Source of the DNA: Magnetospira sp.
GTDB taxonomy: Bacteria > Pseudomonadota > Alphaproteobacteria > Rhodospirillales > Magnetospiraceae
Length of the DNA: 11,780 nucleotides
Assembly (NCBI GenBank): GCA_028277325.1
Contig: JANQGL010000448.1
Span: forward strand, 1-11,780
Direction: 5' to 3'
The notes under the pieces were generated by a model that saw only the letters and a program-made list of their open reading frames with translations, was not told where the DNA came from and did not search any database. This document shows positions 1 to 7,154 of this stretch, one piece after another. The position numbers and the translations under genes are program-made. How positions within the stretch are numbered: position 1 is the first letter of the stretch; each line of letters begins with the position of its first letter.

Positions 1-1416
1 GGTGAGCGTCCCGCCCTCGACCGCGGTCGCCGAATCGTCCACCGCCTGCGGCCCGGCGTCGGTCACCGCGATGCCCTGGGTCGCGGTGGCGGTGTCGCCG
101 TCGCCATCGATCAGGGTGTAGGTGAAGCCGTCGGACAGCGGGGCGCCGCCCGCATGATCGGCGGCGGCGTCGCTGACGTAGGACCAACCGCCGTCGGCGT
201 TCACGGTGAGCTGGCCGTACCGGGTGTCCACCGTCACGCCGGTCGCCGGATCGACCACGGCGGACTGCAGGGCGCCGGACCCGTCGGTGTAGGCGATGGC
301 GGCGACGGCGGCGCCGTCGGCCCCGGCGGTGTCGTTGGCGAGCACGTTTCCGGCCAGCGCGTTGCCGCCCTCGGCGACCGACGCCGTGGCGTCGTCGACC
401 GCGCTCGGCACGGCGTCGCACACGTCGACCCGGAAGTCGGCCGTCGCGATGTCGCCGTCGGCATCGGTCACTTCGAGGGTGAACGGCAGCGCCTGGAGGT
501 TGTCGGCGCCGCCCGGCGCGTGATCGAGGTTGTCGAGCAGGGTGAGGGTGTAGCCGTAGGCGTCCCCGGACCGCGCGATCTCCAGGGTGAAGACGTCGCG
601 GCCGTCGTCGGCGGTGGCGGTCAGAACCTGGCCATCGGCACTCAGCGCGAAAGACAGGGGCGCGCCGTCCGACGTCAGGCCCAGATCGGTCAGCGCGGAG
701 GGGTCGGCAAGGCGCACCGCCCCGGTGCCGTCGGAACCGAAGTCCACCTCCAGGGCGCCTTCGACCGTGTTCCCGGCCGCTTCGTCGAGGGTGGCGGATT
801 CGGCGCCGGCGGTCGGCGTGCCGTCCACCGAATCGGCGTCGACCGGCGGCTCCTCGTCTTTCGGCGGCGTCAGGAACTCGGGCGGGATGTCGTCATCGTT
901 CGGCCCGGCGGCGAGCGCCTGGGGCGCGGCGTCCAGCGGCGCGGCGGGGGGATCCCCGTCCACCTCGGCGCGGGCCGGTTCGGTTTCCGGCGGCGTCACC
1001 GGAGCGCGCGGTTCGGACACCGCGGTATCCTGCTGAAGCGGCGCCGTGCCCGACTCCCCGGCCGCCCCGCCCTGGAACGACGCGGCCGGCGAGTCCACGT
1101 CGTCCAGTTCGCCCAAGCCGGGCACCGGCGCCGACCGGATCGCGCTCTGTTCGGCCAGGGTCTCGCCCTGCTGCGCCAAATCGGACTCGATGGCGTCCTG
1201 GGTGCGGCGCGGGGTCGACTGGACGTTGCCCATCCCGGCCATGTCCTCGCCGCCGTCGTCGCCGACGACGCTCAGATCCTGTTCCTCGCCGTCGTCCAGG
1301 GTCTGGAATCCCTGTCCGTCGAGCAGCAGCTCCTCGTCGCTCCGGGCGTCGGACGACGAGTCCTCGTTGTCGAGTTCCTGGTCCTCGGCGTCGTTCGGTT
1401 TTTCTTGTTCGGCCAT
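1..1416 (-). CDS. Large type I-secreted repeat protein (adhesin-like), N-terminal part, C-terminus beyond window
   Basis: The frame is open for 472 codons from an ATG at 1416 to the window edge, with no stop. A clear AGGAG ribosome-binding site lies at 1427-1423, 6 nt before the ATG. There is no N-terminal signal peptide, as expected for a type I substrate with a C-terminal signal. Residues 1-60 are very rich in Asp/Glu. Residues about 90-205 are a Pro/Ala/acidic spacer. Residues about 205-337 resemble the T1SS-143 repeat family, ending in the typical VTDADGD stretch (316-322). Residues about 338-455 form a VCBS/cadherin-like repeat (AVDD start, EGG, NVLANDT, then YGQLTVNADGGWSY), and another copy starts near 458. 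It lies downstream of type I secretion genes on the same strand, so it is probably their substrate, acting at the cell surface or outside the cell. Calcium-binding RTX nonapeptides, if any, would lie beyond the window. An adhesin role is inferred from the repeats, not shown. A single Cys at 333 is unusual for such proteins. Confidence 0.85.
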   Translation of the reverse strand, partial: MAEQEKPNDAEDQELDNEDSSSDARSDEELLLDGQGFQTLDDGEEQDLSVVGDDGGEDMAGMGNVQSTPRRTQDAIESDLAQQGETLAEQSAIRSAPVPGLGELDDVDSPAASFQGGAAGESGTAPLQQDTAVSEPRAPVTPPETEPARAEVDGDPPAAPLDAAPQALAAGPNDDDIPPEFLTPPKDEEPPVDADSVDGTPTAGAESATLDEAAGNTVEGALEVDFGSDGTGAVRLADPSALTDLGLTSDGAPLSFALSADGQVLTATADDGRDVFTLEIARSGDAYGYTLTLLDNLDHAPGGADNLQALPFTLEVTDADGDIATADFRVDVCDAVPSAVDDATASVAEGGNALAGNVLANDTAGADGAAVAAIAYTDGSGALQSAVVDPATGVTVDTRYGQLTVNADGGWSYVSDAAADHAGGAPLSDGFTYTLIDGDGDTATATQGIAVTDAGPQAVDDSATAVEGGTLT

Positions 1417-1497
1417 GGCACACTCCTATTCGTGTCGGCGCCCGAGCGCGCCTTTCCGGCAGGTCCCCGGTCGCATCGATGGTCGGCGGTCCATGAG

Positions 1498-1527
1498 AGT
1501 ATAGCACATCGTTTACAAAACGAAACG
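1498..1527 (-). promoter_or_regulatory. Candidate promoter for the repeat-protein gene
   Basis: On the minus strand a TATACT hexamer at 1503-1498 is preceded by TG at the extended -10 position (TGCTATACT). It sits in a strongly AT-rich stretch (about 1500-1550) inside otherwise GC-rich DNA. The -35 region around 1527-1521 matches the consensus poorly, so the extended -10 may compensate. The expected transcript start is near 1491, which gives a 5' leader of about 75 nt. I see no convincing terminator between the adaptor stop (1580) and here, so read-through from the secretion operon is also possible. Confidence 0.45.
1509..1523. promoter_or_regulatory. Perfect inverted repeat TCGTTT-ACA-AAACGA, possible operator
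   Basis: Six-base arms (TCGTTT and AAACGA) are separated by three bases. The repeat lies between the candidate -10 at 1503-1498 and the -35 region of the repeat-protein promoter. A dimeric regulator bound here would overlap RNA polymerase. I do not recognise the sequence as the site of a known regulator. The symmetry and position are seen directly; the operator role is inferred. Confidence 0.4.
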
Positions 1528-1579
1528 AATTTCTTTAAATTTTTATGTTTTGGTCCGGTCGCTTTCGCCCGGGCGGGGC

Positions 1580-2959
1580 TCAGCGCTCGTGGAACGCCTG
1601 ACGCAACGAGACATAGATTGGTTTCAGGAGGTACTGAAGCAAGGTCTTGTGGCCGGTCACCACGTCGGCCTGGACGGTCATGCCGGGCAGGACCGGGTTC
1701 AGGCCGGGGGTGTTGCCCACGTAGGGCTGCGAGAGCTCGACCGTCGCCTTGTAGTAGGGGCGCCCGTCCTGTTCGTCGATGAAGGTGGTCGCGGAAACCG
1801 ACTGCAGGGTCCCGTCGATGCTGCCATAGCGGGCGAAGTCGTAGGAGGTGACCTTGACGGCCACCGGCTGGCCGACGCTCACATGGCCCACGTCGCGGGT
1901 CGAGATCTTGGCCTCGACCAGCAGGATTTCGTCGACCGGCACGATCTCCATCAGCACGCCGCCGGCCGGCAGCACCGCGCCGACCGTGTTGACCTTGAGG
2001 TCCTGCACGTAGCCGCGGGCCGGCGCCACCACCTCGAGGCGCCGCACCCGGTCCTCGGCGCGCTGCAGGGACTTCTCGACCTGGGCCAGTTCGGCGCTCG
2101 CCTCGCCCAGTTCCTGGAGCGCGTCCTGGCGCAGGGTGGCGTCGATGTCGACCAGCCGCGTTTCGATTTCCGCCAGTTCCTCCTGCACGGTGGCGATCTG
2201 GCCGGTCAGGCGCGCCAGTTCGCCCTGCGTGTTGGCGTATTCCCGTTTCAGGTTGAGCAGCAGGATCTTGGAGGTGAGGCCCTGATCGACCAGGGTCGAG
2301 CGCATCTGCAGTTCCTCGTCCTGGTACGCCAGTTGCTGACGCACCGCCGTCTGCTGGTTGCGGATCGTGGCGAGCTGCGCCTCCTTCTGGGCGATCTGCC
2401 TCTCCAGCACCTCGCGCTGCGAATCGCGGGTCGTCAGCTGTTGCCGGTAGATCGACTGCTGGTCCTCGACCAGGCGCCGATAGTCGGGCAGGGCGAATCC
2501 GAAGTCGGGTTCGCGGCCCTCGGTGAAGGCGCGCAGGCGCTCGGTGCGCAGCCAGAGCGCCATGCGGCGGGCCCGGACCTGATCGAGCTCGGCCAGCGCC
2601 TGCGTCGGGTCGAACCGGATCAGACTCTGCCCGGCGTCGACCAGATCCTTGTCGCGCACCAGGATGTCGCGGACGATGCCGCCTTCCAGGTGCTGCACCA
2701 CCTGCACCGAGCCGGACGGCACCACCTGGCCGTTGGCCGCCGCCACCTCGTCGATCCGGGTGAGCGCCGACCAGACCGCGAACGCCACCACCACCAGGCT
2801 GACCACCAGGATCGCCATGCGGACCAGCCGCGAGGTGCCCGATTCCTCCAGCAGGACGGATTGCGCCATGTAGCGGATCTGGCGGTCGCCGCGTTCGATA
2901 TGGACCTTGGCGGGCGGGGCGGCGCCGGCATGCGCGGGAAGCAGGGTGTCGTCGCTCAT
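1580..2959 (-). CDS. HlyD-family type I secretion periplasmic adaptor (membrane fusion protein)
   Basis: This 459-residue protein would be anchored in the inner membrane and bridge the ABC motor to an outer-membrane TolC-like channel. Residues 1-45 are cytoplasmic. One transmembrane helix spans about 46-66. The two halves of the lipoyl (biotinyl-like) domain lie near 78-115 and 307-340, on either side of a long Gln/Glu/Arg-rich coiled-coil hairpin (about 165-305). A beta-barrel follows. Residues 423-445 match the HlyD-family C-terminal signature (LPGM, then GHK and the hydrophobic LLQYLL). Length is normal for the family. The ATG at 2959 has GAGG 7 nt upstream (2970-2967) and begins only 12 nt after the preceding ABC gene, so the two are almost certainly co-transcribed. 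LapC, PrsE and HlyD are family relatives, but I cannot assign a specific symbol. No outer-membrane component is encoded in this window. Confidence 0.93.
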   Translation of the reverse strand: MSDDTLLPAHAGAAPPAKVHIERGDRQIRYMAQSVLLEESGTSRLVRMAILVVSLVVVAFAVWSALTRIDEVAAANGQVVPSGSVQVVQHLEGGIVRDILVRDKDLVDAGQSLIRFDPTQALAELDQVRARRMALWLRTERLRAFTEGREPDFGFALPDYRRLVEDQQSIYRQQLTTRDSQREVLERQIAQKEAQLATIRNQQTAVRQQLAYQDEELQMRSTLVDQGLTSKILLLNLKREYANTQGELARLTGQIATVQEELAEIETRLVDIDATLRQDALQELGEASAELAQVEKSLQRAEDRVRRLEVVAPARGYVQDLKVNTVGAVLPAGGVLMEIVPVDEILLVEAKISTRDVGHVSVGQPVAVKVTSYDFARYGSIDGTLQSVSATTFIDEQDGRPYYKATVELSQPYVGNTPGLNPVLPGMTVQADVVTGHKTLLQYLLKPIYVSLRQAFHER

Positions 2960-2971
2960 CTTGGGGCCTCG

Positions 2972-5179
2972 TCAGAACATACCGGGCGGGATCTTTTCGA
3001 GCACCTGCTTGGCGGGGCCGGCCATCCGGACCAGGCCGCCGTCGAGAATGACGATCTTGTCCATCAGCTTGAGGTGGCTCGGCCGGTGGGTGATGAGGAA
3101 CGCCGTCGCCTGGCCGCGCATCGATTCCAGGGTCCGCATGAACTTCTTGTCGCTTTCGAAGTCGAGCCCGTTCACCGGCTCGTCGAACAGCATGATCGGC
3201 GACCGCTTGATATAGGCCCGGGCCAGCGCGATGCGCTGGGTCAGGCTGGCCGGAAACTGTTCGCTGCGGCCGTCGCCGACCCGTGTCTGAAGGCCGTCCG
3301 GCAGGTCTTCCAGGTCCTCCAGCAGATCGGCCTGGGCACAGGCCCAGCGCAGTTCCTCGTCGCTGGCGACGGGATTGGCGAGGCGCAGGTTCTGGGCGAT
3401 GGTGCCGAAGAACAACTGGCTCTGCTGCGGCACGTAGGACACCGCATGGCGCAACTCCAGCGGATCGATCTGGCGGATGTCCACGTTGTCGATACGCACG
3501 CTGCCGGCCTGCGGCTGGTACATCCCGGAGATCAGCTTGAGCACCGTCGACTTGCCGCAGCCGTTGGGCCCGATCACCGCGCACAACTCGCCCGGCGCCA
3601 CGTCGAAGGTCACCCCGACCAGGGCCGGGTCGGCGTCCGGCGAGTAGCGCAGCGACACGCGGCTGAACGTCACCGCGCCCTTGAATCGTTTCAGCGGCCG
3701 GATGCGGGTGTTGGGATCGCGCTCCGGCTTGAGCTGCATCAGGTTGTCGATCTGGCGCACCGAGGCCCGCACCTGTTCGACCTGGGTCATGGTCAGGAAC
3801 GCGGTCTGCATGGGGGACAGAACCCGCCACACCAGGATCATCGAGGCGATCAGGCCGCCCACCGTCATGTCGCCGTCGAGCACCTTGGTGACCCCCCAGC
3901 CGAGGGTGGTGAGGCCGGACCCGACCACCAGCACGTGGGCCAGGGTCGAGGCGACCGCCTGCACCTTGCTGGTGGCGAAACCGCGCATGGCGGCGCGGGC
4001 CGAGATTTCCCGGTACCGCTCGCGCCATTGGATTTCGGCCCCGGCGGTCTTCAGGGACCGCATCTTGGACAGCGATTCGACCAGGAATTCCTGGCGTTTC
4101 GACTCGGCGCGCGCGCTTGCCGCCACCCGGTCGCGCAGGATCGGCAGCACGGTCACCGCGAGCACCCCGAACAGGAGGATGGTGGCCAACGGTATGAGGG
4201 CGAGCGTGCCGCCCAGGACGGCCATCACGATCACGAAAACGAACACGAAGGGGGCTTCGAGCACGACGGTCGCCATCGGCCCGGTGAAGAATTCGCGGAT
4301 CGCCTCGAAATCCTTCAGGCGCGCCACCTGGGCGCCGATCGTCGCCCGCTCCGTGAACGACGGCGCCAGATACAGCAGCCGCTCGAAGATCGCGTTGCCG
4401 ATGATGTGGTCCAGCCGCGCCCCGATAAAGGCGATCATGCGCGACCGGATGCCGCGCAGGAAGGAATCCCCGATCAGCGCGATCATCACCCCGGCGACCA
4501 TGAAGGCGAGGGTGGTCATCGATCCGGTGGCCACCACCTTGTCGTAGACCCCCATGATGAACAGCGGGGTGGCCAGAACCAGCAGATTGGAAAAGAAGCT
4601 GACCGCCAGGATCTGATAGATCAGCGGCCGGAAACGGTCGGCCATCTTGCCGACGTAGCCGGTTTGCTTGGCCTGACGGCGCGGGTCGTCCTCCTCCAGC
4701 GGGCTGAACACGTAGATCCGGCCGCGGCCGCGCGGCCGGGCGATGTCCACCTCGGCGTCGGTTCGCGCGTCGAACGCCCGGATGGCGCGACCGTCGCGTT
4801 GCAGCAGCACCATCGCCAGACCGCGATCCGGCACGTAGAGGCACGGCAGCAGGCGCGGGTCCACGTCGCGCAGGGCGAGGCGGGTGGAGCGGCTCGAATA
4901 GCCCAGGTTGGCCAGCACGTTGAGCAGGCCGGTCAGGTCCAGGGTATCGGCGAAGTGGGGCAGCGCCTCGGCCACGTGGCGCGGGCTGCCGCGCCAGCCG
5001 AGCGCGCCGAGCAGCGGCAGCAGGCAGGCGGCGAGGTCGGTCGCCGCCTTGAATCCGCCCAGCTTGCCGCTGGTGATCTGGTCATCCGACAGGACATCCT
5101 GCTCCGACGGCTCGGACCACGAGAATTCGGCCGGCAGGTTGGCGGCGGACGTCTGGTCGCTGTCGAACGGCTTGTTCAT
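2972..5179 (-). CDS. Type I secretion ABC transporter (permease-ATPase) with C39-like N-terminal domain and degenerate LSGGQ
   Basis: This 735-residue half-transporter would energise substrate export across the inner membrane. Residues about 40-160 form a C39-peptidase-like domain. It has a Cys at 52 but lacks the catalytic His context, so it probably binds substrate rather than cleaving it. About six membrane helices lie between 185 and 460. The ATPase domain has A-loop Tyr512, Walker A GPNGCGKST (537-545), Q-loop Gln585, Walker B ending in Asp666-Glu667, and H-loop His698, all intact. The position of the LSGGQ signature reads FPASL (642-646), followed by a recognisable TQRIALARA. Length and layout resemble the LssB/LapB group of type I transporters. 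Its ATG overlaps the TGA of the upstream ABC gene (ATGA), and I see no strong ribosome-binding site, which points to translational coupling. Type I membership is firm. The effect of the altered signature on ATP hydrolysis is not known from sequence. Confidence 0.92.
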   Translation of the reverse strand: MNKPFDSDQTSAANLPAEFSWSEPSEQDVLSDDQITSGKLGGFKAATDLAACLLPLLGALGWRGSPRHVAEALPHFADTLDLTGLLNVLANLGYSSRSTRLALRDVDPRLLPCLYVPDRGLAMVLLQRDGRAIRAFDARTDAEVDIARPRGRGRIYVFSPLEEDDPRRQAKQTGYVGKMADRFRPLIYQILAVSFFSNLLVLATPLFIMGVYDKVVATGSMTTLAFMVAGVMIALIGDSFLRGIRSRMIAFIGARLDHIIGNAIFERLLYLAPSFTERATIGAQVARLKDFEAIREFFTGPMATVVLEAPFVFVFVIVMAVLGGTLALIPLATILLFGVLAVTVLPILRDRVAASARAESKRQEFLVESLSKMRSLKTAGAEIQWRERYREISARAAMRGFATSKVQAVASTLAHVLVVGSGLTTLGWGVTKVLDGDMTVGGLIASMILVWRVLSPMQTAFLTMTQVEQVRASVRQIDNLMQLKPERDPNTRIRPLKRFKGAVTFSRVSLRYSPDADPALVGVTFDVAPGELCAVIGPNGCGKSTVLKLISGMYQPQAGSVRIDNVDIRQIDPLELRHAVSYVPQQSQLFFGTIAQNLRLANPVASDEELRWACAQADLLEDLEDLPDGLQTRVGDGRSEQFPASLTQRIALARAYIKRSPIMLFDEPVNGLDFESDKKFMRTLESMRGQATAFLITHRPSHLKLMDKIVILDGGLVRMAGPAKQVLEKIPPGMF

Positions 5180-6930
5180 GACGGGCCCGTCCCGCCGGCC
5201 GCGCGATGCTGGATCGCCGGCCGGTCCGACCGCGCGGCCTGGGCGGGCGGCGGCGCCTCCGGGCGCGGCGTCAGGCGGCCGTCGTCCAGATCGAACACCC
5301 GATTGGCCAGCTTGAGCAGCGACGGACGCGGCGTGATCAGGATCAGGGTGCTGGAGCCTTTCAGGCGCTCCAGGGTCAGCCGCAGGTAGGCGTCGCCGGC
5401 TCCGTCGACCGCGGTGTTGGCCTCGTCGAACAGCACGATCCGGGGTTCGCCGACCAGGGCGCGGGCGATGGCGATGCGCTGGCGGATGCCGCGCGGCAAC
5501 GATTCGTAGGCCGCGTCGCCGACCCGGGTGTCATACCCGAACGGCAGCTTGGCCACCACCTCGTCCAGGCCGAGCAGGCGCGCCACCTGCATCGCGTCCT
5601 CGGTGAACTCGGCCCGGAACATGGTGATGTTCTCCAGGATCGTGCCCTGGAACAGCTCGCCCTGCTGCGGCAGATAGGCGATTCCGCCGTGCTTGAGGGC
5701 GTGCGGATCGTAGCGCTCGACCGGACGGCCGTCGATCAGCACCCGGCCCTCGGTGGCCCGAAGGGTGCCCATCATGAGGGCGAGGAGGGTGCTCTTGCCG
5801 CTGTTGTTGGAGCCGGCGATGCCGACACATTCGCCCGGCACGACGTCGAGGTCGATCCCCTTGATGACATCCGGCAGGTTCTCGCCGTAGCGGAAGCGCA
5901 CGCCCTCCAGGCGCAATGCCCCGTCGATCGGTTCGCTGACCGGGACCTCCGGGATCGCCTCCTGCGGCAGGCTGAAGATTTCCTTGAGCCGCTTGCGGGC
6001 CAGACGCACGGTCTGGAACCGGGTCCACAGGCCGACCGCCCGCTGCAGGGGTTGCAGGGCGCGGCCCGACAACAGCGTGCAGGCGGCCAGGCCGCCGACC
6101 GTGATCAGGTTGTCGACCACCAGGGTGGCGCCGTAGGCGGCCACCGCGATCATCGTCAACTGCGAGAAGAACACGCCGGTGCTCATCGCCGAGGCGTTCT
6201 GCAGGGCGACCCCGTAGTCGGCCTGGGCGGAGGTTTCCTGAAGCCGTCCGAACCGGCGCAGCATCAGGGACTCCATGGCCATCGACTTGACCGAGTGGAT
6301 GCCGCTCAGCACCTCGATGGTGAAGTTCAGCCGCCGGTCGCGGGCCTGGGTGTAGGTGTCGATGGCCCGCCGCAGGGCCTGGGCGCGCAGCACGGCGGCG
6401 ATCCCGAACACCGCCAGCACGGTGATCGGCACCAGGACCAGATGTCCGCCCAGCATCCAGATCAGGCCCAGGAACAGCACCACGAACGGCAGGTCGAGCA
6501 ACGCCGTGACCGCCTGCCCGGCATAGAACTCCTTGACCTGGCGCAGGGCGCTCATGCGTTCCAGATGGATTCCGGAGCCGACCCGCTCGAAGTCCTGGAG
6601 GCTGCTGTTGATCAGCCGGTTGAACGCCGCGCAGCCGGCCCGGTGCTCGAAGCGGGCGCCGACCCAGCCGGTGATCAACGACCGCGCCACCCGCAGGATG
6701 GCTTCCAGGACCAGGGCGGTGAACACCCCGGCGATCAACATGACCAGGGTGCCGCGCGACGCGTTGGGCACGATCCGGTCGTAGACCTGCAGCAGGGCGA
6801 GCGGCAATGCCAGGGCCAGCACGTTCATGAACAGGGACGACAGGAACAGTTCCGGGAACGCGCTCCACAGACCCCCGAAGATGCTCAACCGAACGCGCGC
6901 GCGCCGGGACGTGGTGCCCATTCCACTCAT
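5176..6930 (-). CDS. Second type I-secretion-like ABC half-transporter with degenerate ATPase domain
   Basis: This 584-residue protein has an N-terminal membrane domain (about six helices between 25 and 300) fused to an ATPase domain (about 338-552). It has no C39-like domain. A-loop Tyr348, Q-loop Gln422 and the Walker B Asp502-Glu503 are present. Three conserved elements deviate. Walker A reads GSNNSGKST (373-381), with Asn376 at the usual central Gly. The signature reads LPRGI (478-482). The H-loop reads ITPRPS, with Pro534 in place of the His. A Pro/Ala-rich tail of about 30 residues follows. I chose the ATG at 6930, preceded by GGAAAGGG. A TTG start at 6966 in the same frame is possible but has less support. 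Its end overlaps the next ABC gene by 4 nt, so the two are probably made in equal amounts and pair as a heterodimer. The RtxB/RtxE pair of Vibrio MARTX secretion is a known precedent for two ABC proteins in one type I system. A heterodimer is inferred here, not shown. Confidence 0.88.
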   Translation of the reverse strand: MSGMGTTSRRARVRLSIFGGLWSAFPELFLSSLFMNVLALALPLALLQVYDRIVPNASRGTLVMLIAGVFTALVLEAILRVARSLITGWVGARFEHRAGCAAFNRLINSSLQDFERVGSGIHLERMSALRQVKEFYAGQAVTALLDLPFVVLFLGLIWMLGGHLVLVPITVLAVFGIAAVLRAQALRRAIDTYTQARDRRLNFTIEVLSGIHSVKSMAMESLMLRRFGRLQETSAQADYGVALQNASAMSTGVFFSQLTMIAVAAYGATLVVDNLITVGGLAACTLLSGRALQPLQRAVGLWTRFQTVRLARKRLKEIFSLPQEAIPEVPVSEPIDGALRLEGVRFRYGENLPDVIKGIDLDVVPGECVGIAGSNNSGKSTLLALMMGTLRATEGRVLIDGRPVERYDPHALKHGGIAYLPQQGELFQGTILENITMFRAEFTEDAMQVARLLGLDEVVAKLPFGYDTRVGDAAYESLPRGIRQRIAIARALVGEPRIVLFDEANTAVDGAGDAYLRLTLERLKGSSTLILITPRPSLLKLANRVFDLDDGRLTPRPEAPPPAQAARSDRPAIQHRAAGGTGPS

Positions 6931-7001
6931 GCCGACCCTTTCCGCGTCAAGTGCCTGACGGCCCAACTGCTTGCAGCCAAGATAAACACAAAAGAAGGCA
7001 T

Positions 7002-7030
7002 TTAAGAAACGCCAAAAAACGGTGTCTTAA
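7002..7030. repeat. Imperfect inverted repeat upstream of the secretion operon
   Basis: TTAAGAAAC (7002-7010) and GTGTCTTAA (7022-7030) pair at 8 of 9 positions around an 11-nt spacer containing a run of six A. The repeat lies about 70-100 nt upstream of the ATG at 6930 and downstream (minus strand) of the candidate promoter. It could be a regulator site or a leader hairpin. No T-run follows on either strand, so it does not look like an intrinsic terminator. Confidence 0.35.
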
Positions 7031-7063
7031 GGCTGCCGCTTGTTCGCGCACATATGGATTTAG

Positions 7064-7091
7064 CTATTACGCAATTTTAATAGGTTATCAA
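7064..7091 (-). promoter_or_regulatory. Weak candidate promoter of the secretion operon
   Basis: On the minus strand TTGATA (7091-7086) is a near-consensus -35. It is followed, after a 16-nt spacer, by TAATAG (7069-7064), a poor -10. Several overlapping AT-rich alternatives exist in the same stretch, so the exact hexamers are uncertain. Only the general location upstream of 6930 is reasonably supported. Confidence 0.22.
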
Positions 7092-7154
7092 ATTACATAG
7101 AAAAATTCAAATCCTTACTCTTATGGCAGACGACCAAAACGATACCGCATTCGT

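Larger units (their letters stand above)
6931..7154. other. AT-rich intergenic region between the secretion operon and uup
   Basis: This 224-nt stretch, especially 6975-7135, is strikingly AT-rich compared with both flanks. It lies downstream of the uup stop and upstream of the first secretion gene, both read on the minus strand. I see no gene in it and no canonical GC-stem plus T-run terminator for uup. It is the likely site of the secretion-operon promoter. Confidence 0.6.

Noticed and set aside
1426..1494. Short upstream frame (22 codons, Arg-rich) before the repeat-protein gene, with its TAG inside the ribosome-binding site
   Set aside because: Its first ATG lies upstream of the predicted transcript start, and neither ATG has a ribosome-binding site. 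The overlap of TAG with AGGAG is easily a coincidence.
1561..1579. Terminator after the adaptor gene, around the palindrome CGCCCGGGCG
   Set aside because: There is no loop and no following T-run on the minus strand. The sequence continues into mixed AT-rich DNA with A-runs instead.
4690..5060. Active C39 bacteriocin-type peptidase domain in the 735-residue ABC protein
   Set aside because: A Cys is present at residue 52, but the conserved His/Asp catalytic context is absent, and the presumed substrate has no double-glycine leader.
1272..5389. Very long open frames in other registers and antisense to the secretion genes
   Set aside because: They translate to Arg/Gly/Pro/His-rich sequence without any family character. 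GC-rich codon bias routinely produces such shadows, and the minus-strand genes have clear motifs.
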